From assembly GCA_000688615.1 (NCBI GenBank), contig JHVA01000001.1, forward strand, positions 1,116,001 to 1,180,000: a stretch of 64,000 bases of DNA, written 5' to 3'. The stretch is from Acidobacteriaceae bacterium KBS 146. GTDB lineage: Bacteria > Acidobacteriota > Terriglobia > Terriglobales > Acidobacteriaceae. Below are positions 7,658 to 16,371 of this stretch, piece after piece. Every line of letters begins with the position of its first letter. The first letter of the stretch is position 1. The notes beneath the pieces were generated by a model. That model worked only from the letters and a program-made list of their open reading frames with translations, searched no databases and was not told where the DNA came from. The translations under genes and the position numbers were made by a program.

Positions 7658-9343
7658 AGTATCAGTGGCCCCAACGATAATGTACTGCTTGCCATCCAGA
7701 AGAAAAGTCTGGACGGGACCGGATACGTCACCGATGTGTGCGTGCCAGAGCGGATCTCCATTTGCAGGGTCGTAAGCTACGAGATTCCCCTGAGGATCGC
7801 CCGTGAAAAGAAGGCCCCCAGCGGTGTTCAGCAGTGCATGTCCAACGTTGGTTCCTCCCCATCCGCCTGCTTCCGGGTACTTATGGCGCCACGCGATCTT
7901 GCCAGTCTTATAGTCCATCGCCGTAAGATAGTTGCCGATAAGGCCAACGCTCAGCTCGTCCTTACCTCCAAGCCCCATCGCTCCGCGAGGATCCGTCTCC
8001 GTAAGGTAATACATAGAGTAAGCATCTTCGCTGGTGACATAGAAGAGGCCCGTCTGCGGATTGAAGGAGGGGGGCATCCAGTTCGTAGCTCCTGCGTTGA
8101 CTGGCGAGACCAGAGAGCCGGCGATGTCGAAGTCCTTTTTCGGATCACGTATGGGACGACCTTTTTCATCAAGACCAGTCGCCCAGTTGGCGGTTGGCGA
8201 GAATTTGCTAGTTAGCAGGTGCTCGCCCGTGGTGCGATCCAATACGTAGAAGTAACCATTTCGTGTGGCTTGCAGCACCAGCTTACGCTGCTTGCCGTTG
8301 AAGATGCCGTCGACCAGAACTGGCGTCTGCGTGGAATCCCAGTCGTGAGTGTCGTGCGGCGAGGTCTGGTAATACCAGACAAGCTTGCCGGTATCGACGT
8401 TGAGCGCTACCAGAGAACAGGTATATAGGTTATCGCCTTCACCGCGGCTCTGTGACGTGTACGCCGGAGTCGGATTGCCCGTACCAATGATATATAGATG
8501 CGTCTCCGGATCATAGGAGCCGGGAATCCACATGGGACCGCCTCCGTATTTAGCAGCGCGTAGGTTAGCCCAGGTCTTCAGGGCAGGATCGGCTTCCGTC
8601 TGTGGCGTGGCGTACCACTTCCACTGCACGGCACCTGTCTCCGGATCGAAAGAAGTGAGTGCCTGGGGGGCGTCTAGATCGTTTCCGGTGCCAACCAGCA
8701 GGTGATTGCCGATCAGGATAGGAGCACCGGTGGAGAAATACTGTTCATTGAAGGGAGCGATAACTTTGTGCCACTTCTCGCTGCCATCCTTGGCGCTGAT
8801 GGCGACCAGATAATCGTCCGGCGTCTCGAGGAAGAGAGTGTCCTTATAAAGCGCCATGCCGCGATTACCGGTGTGCGTACCGCCACGGGTCTTCCAGACA
8901 AAATGCCAAAGGATGTTGCCATCGCGGGCATCCATGGCCCAGGCATTGTCAGGTGTCGAAATGTAAATTTTTCCATCCCATATGATGGCTGAGCAGACGA
9001 TACGGCTGGAACGGGAGGTCGACCCGCTTTCGTTCAGACTACCGTTGCCTTCACCGGCAACGACGGTCGGAATCGGGGCCGGACCGCCAAAGAAGCTCAT
9101 GCGACCGCCGGTCGATGGCAGGCCCGAAGTAATGCGTGAGGTCCAGGCCAGGGAAAGGTTCTTCACATTAGCAGCATTGATCTGGTTGAGCTGGCTGTAT
9201 CTTTGTCCGGTATAGTCACCGGAGTACGTGGGCCAGGAATCGTTCAGGCGCCCAAGCATCTTGTCCGGAGTTAGCGTCTGAGCAGGTGAAGAAGATATGC
9301 CGGCGACTAAAGCAGCTGTAAGAAATAGGCTCTTATGCTTCAT
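7634..9343 (-). CDS. PQQ-dependent dehydrogenase (copy 1), periplasmic
   Basis: This 569-residue quinoprotein has a cleavable signal peptide (MKHKSLFLTAALVAG...SPAQ). It is an eight-bladed propeller with the PQQ/tryptophan-docking repeats WPTYSGDYTGQRYS at the start, WAMDARDGNILWHF, and VALNVDTGKLVWYYQTSPHDTHDWD, which has the Asp/Trp cluster near the active site, plus AYDPANGDPLWHAHIGD. It oxidises an alcohol or sugar in the periplasm and passes electrons to cytochrome c. The gene overlaps the preceding cytochrome gene by four bases (ATGA), so that cytochrome is its likely partner. A paralogous pair lies at 31225-33767. The PQQ biosynthesis genes are not in the window. Alcohol versus aldose specificity is undetermined. 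Confidence 0.9.
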   Translation of the reverse strand: MKHKSLFLTAALVAGISSSPAQTLTPDKMLGRLNDSWPTYSGDYTGQRYSQLNQINAANVKNLSLAWTSRITSGLPSTGGRMSFFGGPAPIPTVVAGEGNGSLNESGSTSRSSRIVCSAIIWDGKIYISTPDNAWAMDARDGNILWHFVWKTRGGTHTGNRGMALYKDTLFLETPDDYLVAISAKDGSEKWHKVIAPFNEQYFSTGAPILIGNHLLVGTGNDLDAPQALTSFDPETGAVQWKWYATPQTEADPALKTWANLRAAKYGGGPMWIPGSYDPETHLYIIGTGNPTPAYTSQSRGEGDNLYTCSLVALNVDTGKLVWYYQTSPHDTHDWDSTQTPVLVDGIFNGKQRKLVLQATRNGYFYVLDRTTGEHLLTSKFSPTANWATGLDEKGRPIRDPKKDFDIAGSLVSPVNAGATNWMPPSFNPQTGLFYVTSEDAYSMYYLTETDPRGAMGLGGKDELSVGLIGNYLTAMDYKTGKIAWRHKYPEAGGWGGTNVGHALLNTAGGLLFTGDPQGNLVAYDPANGDPLWHAHIGDVSGPVQTFLLDGKQYIIVGATDTLYAFRLN

Positions 9344-10194
9344 TTGATCGATACCATGTATGCGGTGATGTCGTGAATTGATTTATCGGTGTAGGTAGAC
9401 AGCAGATCGAGGTGTCCCTTCAAAGGATCCGTCACGACGACCTTAGGCAGATTGCCATTGCGAGAAAAGCTGCGAATGTCTCCATCGGCGGTCTTGAGAC
9501 GCACAATGAAATCATCCATGCGGAGAAGTTCTCCGCTTACTTTCCCCTCCGCGGTGTCAACCGTCACCTTCTTCTCCGGAGCTTTGACAGAGGGATCACC
9601 ACCCCGCATTCCCGGCATCATCCAGGACTGTTGCAGGGCTCGGGGGTCCTTGATTCTGGTGCCGATTCCCTTCAGATCGCCAGTGACTGAATGGCAGGAA
9701 GCGCACTTCTGATCGAAGTCTTTTTTTCCGGCAGAAGCATCACCGACAGGAATAACAATGTGACCATTTCGTCCGCGTTCATTTCCGCTGACCGGGAGAC
9801 TGTGCAGGAAATCCGCAATCTGTTTAATCTGCTCAGCAGACATCTCAAAAGACGGCATCCCCTGCTGTGGACGTCCATGAAGAATGACCGGACCAATCTT
9901 CTCTCCGTCCTGGTCGTTGAGGACGATCTCGGATCGAAGAAGATTCGGACCACTCTCACCTCCGCGCGCATCGGATCCATGGCAGAACGCACAGCGGACG
10001 CCGAACAGATTCTTGCCCTGCTCCGCCGATGCGGGATCAACTGCCTTTCTGGCGTACGGATTTGGCCGCACGGGAAGAGCGTTTGGCGCCTGCTGCGCCC
10101 AGCTAGCGTCCAACAGAACAAAACCGATGAAACTGACAAACAAACCTGCTCCGACAGCGACCCTTGGGTTTGACTTTCGTCCGGACCTCTTCAC
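9340..10194 (-). CDS. Two-heme cytochrome c (copy 1)
   Basis: This 284-residue exported cytochrome has an N-terminal membrane/signal segment (about 12-34). Heme sites are CAFCH (Cys68, Cys71, His72) and CASCH (Cys164, Cys167, His168), with QQGMPSF as a probable axial Met segment of the first heme. After the second heme a small beta-rich region (VDTAEGKVSGELLRMDDFIVRLKT) precedes a final helix. The start is GTG at 10194, sharing one base with the aldehyde dehydrogenase stop; the end overlaps the PQQ dehydrogenase start. It most likely accepts electrons from that dehydrogenase. The cytochrome at 31225-32118 has the same layout. Confidence 0.9.
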   Translation of the reverse strand: MKRSGRKSNPRVAVGAGLFVSFIGFVLLDASWAQQAPNALPVRPNPYARKAVDPASAEQGKNLFGVRCAFCHGSDARGGESGPNLLRSEIVLNDQDGEKIGPVILHGRPQQGMPSFEMSAEQIKQIADFLHSLPVSGNERGRNGHIVIPVGDASAGKKDFDQKCASCHSVTGDLKGIGTRIKDPRALQQSWMMPGMRGGDPSVKAPEKKVTVDTAEGKVSGELLRMDDFIVRLKTADGDIRSFSRNGNLPKVVVTDPLKGHLDLLSTYTDKSIHDITAYMVSIK

Positions 10195-11657
10195 TACGCC
10201 TCCTCAAACTCGAAACCAGATTTAGGCTTTTGATTCAGCACAATTGCAGTTTCATGACTCATCTCGCGAACGGTGTCCGTGATGCTTTCCCGCCCGATAC
10301 CGCTCTGCTTAAAACCGCCGAAGGGAACGTTGCCGGGGCGGAAAGAACCCGGGCCGTTCACTACGACCCCACCCACTTCCAGGCGATGCGCAACAGTGAG
10401 CGCATTGTGGATATTTTCTGAAAAGACACTTGCTTGAAGGCCGTATGGCGATGCATTGACTACCCTGATCGCTTCGCCGATCGACTTGAATGGGACAATC
10501 GGTGCAACCGGGCCGAAGACCTCGTCGAGCAGACAGGGCATCGAGTTGTCCACCTCGAGCAGCACGGTAGGCTCGTAATAGTTGTCGCCAACGCGCTTCC
10601 CGCCGATGAGACATTTGGCTCCCATCGTAATGGACTTCTGGACTTCCTGATGTACACGCTCCGCGGCCTGCGAAGTGATGAGAGGTCCGAGGTCGGTGTC
10701 GTCCGAAAGCGGGTCTCCCATCTTGATCGCTTTTGTCTTATTGACCAGAGCCTCAAGGAAAGGGGACATAATCTTTTCGTCAACCAGAATGCGCTTAACC
10801 GCGCAGCAAATCTGCCCTGCTCCATTGGTAAGGCGTCCATCGACAACTGCCGCTGCAGCCGCATCGATATCGGCGTCTTCAAGGACGACCATCGCGTCCA
10901 CACCGCCAAGCTCAAAAGCAGTCCGCTTGATGGACTCCGCCGCAAGCTTCGCAATCGCTTTGGCAGCCGCGATGCCACCGGTGAAGCTGATCATGGCAAC
11001 CTCGGGGTGCGTGATCAGGCGATTACCGAGTTCGCGGGGATAGCCCGTTAACATCTGCATTCCTTCAGGCGGGAGACCTGCTTCAATCAGAATCCGACCA
11101 AGACTCAATACCGTGAGCGGACACTGTTCCGGAAGTTTGACGATCACAGAATTTCCGGCCGCCAACGCGCCAGGAATCTTGTGAGCGAACAATTCGGCAG
11201 GATAGTTGAACGGTACGATTCCTACGACCAAGCCCATGGGATGGCGAATGGTATAGGCAATCATATGTTCGAGTCCGGCGACGGCATCCATGGGAATTGT
11301 CTGTCCCCGCATCCGCTTCGCCTCTTCGGAGAAGTCAAGGAAGAGGCGCTGAGTTGCCGTCATCTCGCCGCGGCACTGCCGAATCGTCTTGCCGTTTTCG
11401 CGACAGAGGAGCTGGCTGAGTTCCTCATGGCGTTCTGCGATCATATCGGCGGCTTTGTGCAGAATGTCACTTCTGCGATGTGCAGGCAGGCGGCGCATCA
11501 CCTCGCGACCGCGCAGTCCAGCTTCAAGAGCGCGCTCGACATCAGCCTCGTTCGCCTGGGGAACAGTATCAACCAGCTCACCCGTTGCAGGATTACAGAT
11601 CTGCATCGTACGTGCGCTAAGAGAATCAACGAATTTTCCATCGATCAGCATTTGCAT
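10194..11657 (-). CDS. NAD(P)-dependent aldehyde dehydrogenase
   Basis: This is a 487-residue aldehyde dehydrogenase of usual length. VGIVPFNYP (about 145-153) and FTGGIAAAK (225-233) form the coenzyme-binding part, Glu249 in FELGG is the general base, and Cys284 in NGAGQICC is the nucleophile. No signal peptide is seen, so it is cytoplasmic. The closest recognisable group is succinate-semialdehyde/lactaldehyde/glycolaldehyde dehydrogenases. In the operon it sits between the sugar isomerase-like gene and the PQQ/cytochrome pair and probably oxidises an aldehyde intermediate to an acid. Ribosome site GGAG precedes the ATG. Confidence 0.9.
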   Translation of the reverse strand: MQMLIDGKFVDSLSARTMQICNPATGELVDTVPQANEADVERALEAGLRGREVMRRLPAHRRSDILHKAADMIAERHEELSQLLCRENGKTIRQCRGEMTATQRLFLDFSEEAKRMRGQTIPMDAVAGLEHMIAYTIRHPMGLVVGIVPFNYPAELFAHKIPGALAAGNSVIVKLPEQCPLTVLSLGRILIEAGLPPEGMQMLTGYPRELGNRLITHPEVAMISFTGGIAAAKAIAKLAAESIKRTAFELGGVDAMVVLEDADIDAAAAAVVDGRLTNGAGQICCAVKRILVDEKIMSPFLEALVNKTKAIKMGDPLSDDTDLGPLITSQAAERVHQEVQKSITMGAKCLIGGKRVGDNYYEPTVLLEVDNSMPCLLDEVFGPVAPIVPFKSIGEAIRVVNASPYGLQASVFSENIHNALTVAHRLEVGGVVVNGPGSFRPGNVPFGGFKQSGIGRESITDTVREMSHETAIVLNQKPKSGFEFEEA

Positions 11658-11708
11658 GATTCGAATCTCCGTGTGTCGCAGGCAAATGCCTGGTTGTTCT
11701 TGGGGAAA

Positions 11709-12671
11709 TTAAGGGCGCTTGATTGCGTCCTTGCAGTACTGGAGGCAGCTCGCAAGCTCGATCGCAGGACCGGCTGGGCCAACGTATTCGATGCAGGAAG
11801 GAAAACTCCATTTCTCCTTCTTGAGCAGCTGGAAGACCGCGATGAGTGGAGTCTCACCATCCCCAAACGGAACCGATTCGCCACCATGACTCAGCCGGTC
11901 CTTAATGTGGATGTTCGTGATGCGGGCATGGTGCTCTTTCAGATAGGCAACTGGATCATAGCCGCTGGCAAAGAAATGGCCCACATCGAGATTGATCCAG
12001 AACTTGTCAGATAGCTCCGTCGCCTGCGCGAACTCTTTTGGGCCAATAGTGTGGTTGTGTAACGCAACGATGACATCATGCTTCTCCGCGAAAGGCTTGA
12101 GGCGCGGAAAAACATCCACTGGCGAAGAGGCCGTAATAATCTTTGTGCCCAGGGCTTTAGTCATCAAAAAGCCCTTTTCGATCTCTTCATCCGTGAAATA
12201 TTTATCGAAGCTGAGATTGTAGGAGAAGAACTGTAAACCAGCATCAGTAAACATCTTGCCGACCTCCTCGAATTTTTCGAGACCGACATTCAGGCGCCAC
12301 TGCCGTAAAGCTTCACGCTTGGCAAGGTCGGGGGCCGGAAACATTGGATGGCTCCCCTTGGGGCGGGGAGGACCGGGGACCCACGGTCCAGGCCTGCCGG
12401 CTCCGGGCAACGGAACCGGCGCCCCAAGGAAGTTTTCAACGTGCTCAGACATCGTATCGATAGTGGAGAGACCAACGGCTCGCATAGTGGCAATGATTTC
12501 CTTAATACCCATGCCACTAAAGGTGAAGCTTGCTGACTGAACTCCCATCAGCACACCATCAATCGTGGAATTGACCGGCTTAGCGGCCTCCTCCGCTCTG
12601 ACGGCTGTACCGTATTTCGCAAAAGCCATAGCTGCAAGCGCTGAGGCAGTAAATTTTCTGCGGGTAATCAT
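11709..12671 (-). CDS. Sugar phosphate isomerase/epimerase-like TIM barrel with Tat signal
   Basis: This 320-residue protein of the xylose-isomerase-like TIM-barrel superfamily begins with a twin-arginine leader (MITRRKFTASALAAM, cleaved near VRAEE), so it is probably exported folded. Barrel features include IDTMSEHVENFLG, VALHNHT with a metal-binding His, WINLDVGHF with the metal Asp/His, and NIHIKDR with the last His/Lys. These fit a divalent-metal ketose 3-epimerase or isomerase. A proline/glycine-rich loop (about residues 88-105) is an insertion. It lies 43 bases after the AGE-family gene in the same operon. The substrate is unknown. Confidence 0.85.
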   Translation of the reverse strand: MITRRKFTASALAAMAFAKYGTAVRAEEAAKPVNSTIDGVLMGVQSASFTFSGMGIKEIIATMRAVGLSTIDTMSEHVENFLGAPVPLPGAGRPGPWVPGPPRPKGSHPMFPAPDLAKREALRQWRLNVGLEKFEEVGKMFTDAGLQFFSYNLSFDKYFTDEEIEKGFLMTKALGTKIITASSPVDVFPRLKPFAEKHDVIVALHNHTIGPKEFAQATELSDKFWINLDVGHFFASGYDPVAYLKEHHARITNIHIKDRLSHGGESVPFGDGETPLIAVFQLLKKEKWSFPSCIEYVGPAGPAIELASCLQYCKDAIKRP

Positions 12672-12713
12672 GTTCTCTCTCTTTTTTCATTCGATCGCGA
12701 TTGCCAGATGAAC

Positions 12714-14063
12714 TTATGTCGTGAGGTGCAGAAGTTCGGTAAACATCGTCGTCTGGTGGTAGGTTCCCCACTCCGGTCCGTCTACAGCTCCTTTGATATA
12801 CGCCCGCTCGCCAAGAGCCTCACGTGGTTTGCCAGGGATGACGCCTTCGAACCAGCCGCCATACTCGTGATCCATGAAATTCTGCTTCACGAAATCGGTG
12901 GCTTGATGGAAGGTCGGCCATAGATCGCTGCGTCCATGCAGAGTGGCATATCGCGCGGTGGCCTTCATGGTCTCGCACTGCGTCCACCAGATCATGTAGT
13001 CGCGGGCAGGACCGCTGCCATCAGCGTTGGCGATCATCCACGTTCCGCCGGTACGCTTGTCGAAGCCTACTTTAAGGCCCAGATCGATACTGCGGGCGCC
13101 AAGCTCGATGAACTTCTTATCTGCTCCCAGTTCAACCGCGCGGCTAAAGAGCGTGCCCCACTCGAAGAGATGGCCGACGTTGAAGGTCTTCGGTTCTGGA
13201 GCTTTCCAGTTTGCATCGTATCCTTCGGGCAGATAGCCAAGCTTGTAGTCGTACATCTTCTCGAAGGCAGCCATCTCCTTCTGAATTTCGTTCCAGACCT
13301 CCTTCGACTTGGTCGTCTCATAGAGAGCCAACAAGGCCTCAAACATGTGCACATTCAGGCGGTGGGGAAGGGCCATGAATCCGGAAGGCCGGCCTCCCGC
13401 ACGGGGCGCTCCGGAAGGATTTCCAATCGTCATCGGAGCGGTTCCACTGAAGTCGCGCTTCATGCTGCCGTAGAAGAATTGACCATCACGCATCTTGGTG
13501 CTGACCTCATGCCACGATTGCATCGCCGCATCGGCATATTCCTTCTTGCCGGTAACCCGAGCCGCATGCGCGAGCGGGAAGATGGTGAAGCTGGTGTAAC
13601 CGGTCTTGGTATCGTCAATGACTTTCAGGTCAGGTGTGGTGCGATTGAAGTAGCCACCGAACTTCGGATCGCGCATCTTGATCAGGAAATCAGCGCATTT
13701 TGTAACTGCATCCAGATACCGCTTGTCCTTTGTGTATTCATAACCCGCTACCATGCAGTAGAGCTGTCGGCCCTGGCCGTTCAGACTGGCCTCTCGTTGC
13801 GTGCCGTAAGGCTTCCACTGCCTATCGAGGTTCTCTTGAATAAAACCGTTCGGCATTACGGACGCCTTGAGCCAGTAATCCAACAGGTCGTTGATCATCG
13901 CCTTTTTTACCCATGCGCGATCAATATGCTTTGCCGCAGCCGCAGCCGAGGTAGAAGTTGCAATACTGTTCGCAGCGCCTGTGGCAGCCTCCGCCCAGCG
14001 ATACCCAGGCAGGAAAGTGATTCCCCCCAAAGTTAGCCTGCTGAATTCCCTTCTTGTGATCAT
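12714..14063 (-). CDS. AGE-family epimerase/isomerase with Tat signal
   Basis: This 449-residue protein starts at the ATG at 14063, chosen because AAGGAGAGGG precedes it and MITRREFSRLTLGG then opens a twin-arginine signal. The body is an (alpha/alpha)6 barrel of the N-acylglucosamine 2-epimerase family: WKPYGTQREASLNGQGRQLYCM (sugar-binding Arg), HRLNVHMFEALLALYE, VGHLFEWG with the likely catalytic His, and YHQTTMFTELLHL at the end. An insertion rich in Gly/Pro/Arg sits near the middle. Family members epimerise or isomerise aldoses such as mannose, cellobiose or N-acylglucosamine. A 14-nt inverted repeat lies 85 bases upstream of the start (14148-14161). Confidence 0.87.
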   Translation of the reverse strand: MITRREFSRLTLGGITFLPGYRWAEAATGAANSIATSTSAAAAAKHIDRAWVKKAMINDLLDYWLKASVMPNGFIQENLDRQWKPYGTQREASLNGQGRQLYCMVAGYEYTKDKRYLDAVTKCADFLIKMRDPKFGGYFNRTTPDLKVIDDTKTGYTSFTIFPLAHAARVTGKKEYADAAMQSWHEVSTKMRDGQFFYGSMKRDFSGTAPMTIGNPSGAPRAGGRPSGFMALPHRLNVHMFEALLALYETTKSKEVWNEIQKEMAAFEKMYDYKLGYLPEGYDANWKAPEPKTFNVGHLFEWGTLFSRAVELGADKKFIELGARSIDLGLKVGFDKRTGGTWMIANADGSGPARDYMIWWTQCETMKATARYATLHGRSDLWPTFHQATDFVKQNFMDHEYGGWFEGVIPGKPREALGERAYIKGAVDGPEWGTYHQTTMFTELLHLTT

Positions 14064-14147
14064 GCCCTCTCCTTCTTGAATGCGAAATACAAAATGGCAA
14101 CCGGAATCGGCCGCGAACGGTGGTAGAAGCATAGCGCAACCAGTAGT

Positions 14148-14161
14148 CCTATTACTATAGG
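14148..14161. promoter_or_regulatory. Putative GntR operator, site 1
   Basis: CCTATTACTATAGG is an inverted repeat (CCTAT / ATAGG around four bases) between the MFS gene and the epimerase gene. The same pattern appears at 16329, 21853 and, less perfectly, 21351. Its placement inside the operon suggests a second regulated promoter for the epimerase and downstream genes. Confidence 0.55.
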
Positions 14162-14212
14162 TTTGTGCTGAAAAATAATGGCTCCTTATCGCCGGGAGAA
14201 ACCTGGGGTTAG

Positions 14213-15373
14213 TTACGTATGCGCAGCCGTCAGGCGGCTACGGAAGATGATCAGAATGATCACAACAATCGTCGACATCGCGGGCAATAAAAGCAGCCCC
14301 CGCCCCAGCCCTTCGGCCTCGGAACCCGAGAGCCACCCGATCACTGGAGAACTGACCACAAGGCCGCTGAAACCACAGGTAATCGCAAAACCGATTGCGG
14401 TCGCCGCCTGCTGCTTGAACAAACGACCAACGATTGCAAGAGTGGTTGGGAAGATGGGAGCCATAACGAATCCGGCGAGGAAAACCAGTGGGGCACCACC
14501 GGCAAGAGATGGAGCCTTAAGCATGCTGAACGTGATAACGCCCATGAGAATGCAGCAAGTAAGCGTGACATAGTACGGCGATGCCTTGGTGAGCAGCTTG
14601 CTGGCGACCGTGCGGCCAACGAGGAGGCCGGAGGCGAAGCCAAAGGATAGGATATTCAGAGCCTTCGCCGTGGATATACCGGTGGAGATAAGGAACTTCG
14701 GAAACCAGTTCCAAATACCGAACTCACAAGCGGTATAGAGAAAGATGATGGAAGCCAGCACATATAGGAGACCAGAGCTGAAGATACTTCCCTTCTCCGC
14801 CTCCCCGGTTGTGTGAACCTGTTTTCTTTCTGGCATTGGGGTTAAGACAGCCACGGCAAGCGCGACCGCAGAGATGGCGATGCCGCAGTAAGCACTCTTA
14901 ACAGCGTCGGAGCCGAGGAGATTCCCGGCGACAAAAGGAGTGGCGAAACCGCCAAGTCCCGCAAAGATGTTCAAGAAATTGATGGTTGCGGCGCGTCGGT
15001 TGTCGGGAACATCGTTTGCAATTGCATTGGAACCCACGATGACCAGGCTTCCACCGCATCCCAGAATCACCATTGCGAGAATACTAAGTCCCAGGCTCAC
15101 TGGATGCGACAGAATAGCGAGTCCGACCAGGCTGGCAAGCAGACCGATGACGATGCCTGCCTTTTTTCCCTTCGCATCCATGAACGCTCCGGCCACGACT
15201 GATGTCGCAGCCAGGCCCAGCCCCTGCGATAATGCCAGATATCCAATCTGAGTGTTTGATAGCGAGAGGATTGTCCCTAGATTCGGAACAATGGTTCCCA
15301 ATAAAGAAGCCAGCATCCCGTAGATAAATATTACGAGGCACGCTACAAAAATGATCACAGACAACAACCTCAC
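14213..15373 (-). CDS. MFS transporter, probable sugar importer
   Basis: This 386-residue polytopic membrane protein has about twelve hydrophobic spans. The first half contains GMLASLLGTIVPNLGTILSLS and the MFS loop AGAFMDAKGKKAG between spans 2 and 3; a basic central loop (MPERKQVHTTGEAEKGS) separates the halves. The layout resembles the FucP/hexose-permease branch of the major facilitator superfamily. It lies 15 bases after the GntR regulator stop and ahead of the epimerase, so it probably imports the sugar handled by this operon. Confidence 0.85.
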   Translation of the reverse strand: MRLLSVIIFVACLVIFIYGMLASLLGTIVPNLGTILSLSNTQIGYLALSQGLGLAATSVVAGAFMDAKGKKAGIVIGLLASLVGLAILSHPVSLGLSILAMVILGCGGSLVIVGSNAIANDVPDNRRAATINFLNIFAGLGGFATPFVAGNLLGSDAVKSAYCGIAISAVALAVAVLTPMPERKQVHTTGEAEKGSIFSSGLLYVLASIIFLYTACEFGIWNWFPKFLISTGISTAKALNILSFGFASGLLVGRTVASKLLTKASPYYVTLTCCILMGVITFSMLKAPSLAGGAPLVFLAGFVMAPIFPTTLAIVGRLFKQQAATAIGFAITCGFSGLVVSSPVIGWLSGSEAEGLGRGLLLLPAMSTIVVIILIIFRSRLTAAHT

Positions 15374-15388
15374 TCACCGATATCAATC

Positions 15389-16162
15389 TCAACGAATCAA
15401 CTGAACTTCAAACTCTGTGTGATCTCCGCGATGTTTAGCCACAAAATACTCGAGCGCCGTTCCATCAGCCAGGAAACCTACGCTGGACAGCAATAGCGCA
15501 GGACTTTTTGGCTTCACTTTAAGTAAGGCAGCTTCTCTTGAATTCAATGCAATAGCTCGAATCGTACGCACCCCTTTTGCTATAACCAATCCAAGCTTCT
15601 GCTCTAGTACGCGATAAAGCGACTTATCTGAAAAATCTTCCGACAAGAGAGAAACGCAGCGCTCATAATTGAGATACGTTTTAACGAAGACCTCCGGTCG
15701 ATCTCCGAGATAACGCAGGCGGGTGAGCAAAATAACCTTTGCGCCCTCGGCGATGCCTAGTTTTCTGGCGACATTTGCATCCGCAGGGATTGTCTTGAAC
15801 TCGAGAACCTTGGTTCGAGGATTCTGCCCTCCGCGTTCCGCTTCTTCATGGAAGCCCCTGAGGCTCTGCATGAGCGCTCCACGGTACTCCGGATGCGAGA
15901 TCGTCGTCTTCTTGCCATTTCGTTTCTTAAGAAGTCCGCGATGCTCCAGATCCGCGAACGCTTGACGCACCACTGTCCTGCTGAGGCCAAAATGGTCGCA
16001 GAATGCCTGTTCGCTAGGCAGGCTTTGGCCTGGCAGCCATTCGTTTGCACGAATTTTCTCTTCAATAAGCTTGATGAGTTGGAAGTAGAGTGGGATCGGG
16101 CTCGCTTCGACTATTGTTCCAAGTTCGTCCAAACTTACCGTAACTGTAGAAGTTGTACTCAT
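15389..16162 (-). CDS. GntR/HutC-type transcription regulator with UTRA domain
   Basis: The predicted 257-residue protein starts at the ATG at 16162; earlier in-frame codons give a low-quality arginine-rich extension and were not used. Residues about 20-90 form the winged helix (IPLYFQLIKLIEEKI, then LPSEQAFCDHFGLSRTVVRQAFADLEHRGLLKKRNGKKT). The C-terminal part is a UTRA ligand domain (KLGIAEGAKVILLTRLRYLGDRPE, ALEYFVAKHRGDHTEFEV). Such regulators usually repress sugar-use genes until a sugar phosphate binds. It is the first gene of the operon and is preceded by an inverted repeat at 16329-16342, which suggests autoregulation. Confidence 0.9.
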   Translation of the reverse strand: MSTTSTVTVSLDELGTIVEASPIPLYFQLIKLIEEKIRANEWLPGQSLPSEQAFCDHFGLSRTVVRQAFADLEHRGLLKKRNGKKTTISHPEYRGALMQSLRGFHEEAERGGQNPRTKVLEFKTIPADANVARKLGIAEGAKVILLTRLRYLGDRPEVFVKTYLNYERCVSLLSEDFSDKSLYRVLEQKLGLVIAKGVRTIRAIALNSREAALLKVKPKSPALLLSSVGFLADGTALEYFVAKHRGDHTEFEVQLIR

Positions 16163-16328
16163 GCGGTGGCACCATCGCAGCCATGCGCCGCGATGCCTCT
16201 CTTGCTTTCTTAAGACCCTCGATGTGCCGCCATCAATACGGGCAAGGCAAAGCGAAATATGCGAGCAGCGTGCACGCCGACGCATCCTCGGATCGCCTAA
16301 GCGATGACGACCTTCCGCTAGATGGTAT

Positions 16329-16342
16329 CCTATCCTTATAGG
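16329..16342. promoter_or_regulatory. Putative GntR operator, site 2
   Basis: CCTATCCTTATAGG, an inverted repeat with the same half sites as sites 1 and 3, lies 167 bases upstream of the regulator start and just beyond the end of the SGNH esterase gene. It fits an autoregulatory operator of the GntR protein. Confidence 0.6.
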
Positions 16343-16371
16343 AAGCAAGAAACTTTCTCCGCTTTTACTAG

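Noticed and set aside
12936-14036. 366-codon plus-strand frame opposite the AGE-family gene
   Set aside because: Shadow frame; the minus strand has a Tat leader and family motifs.
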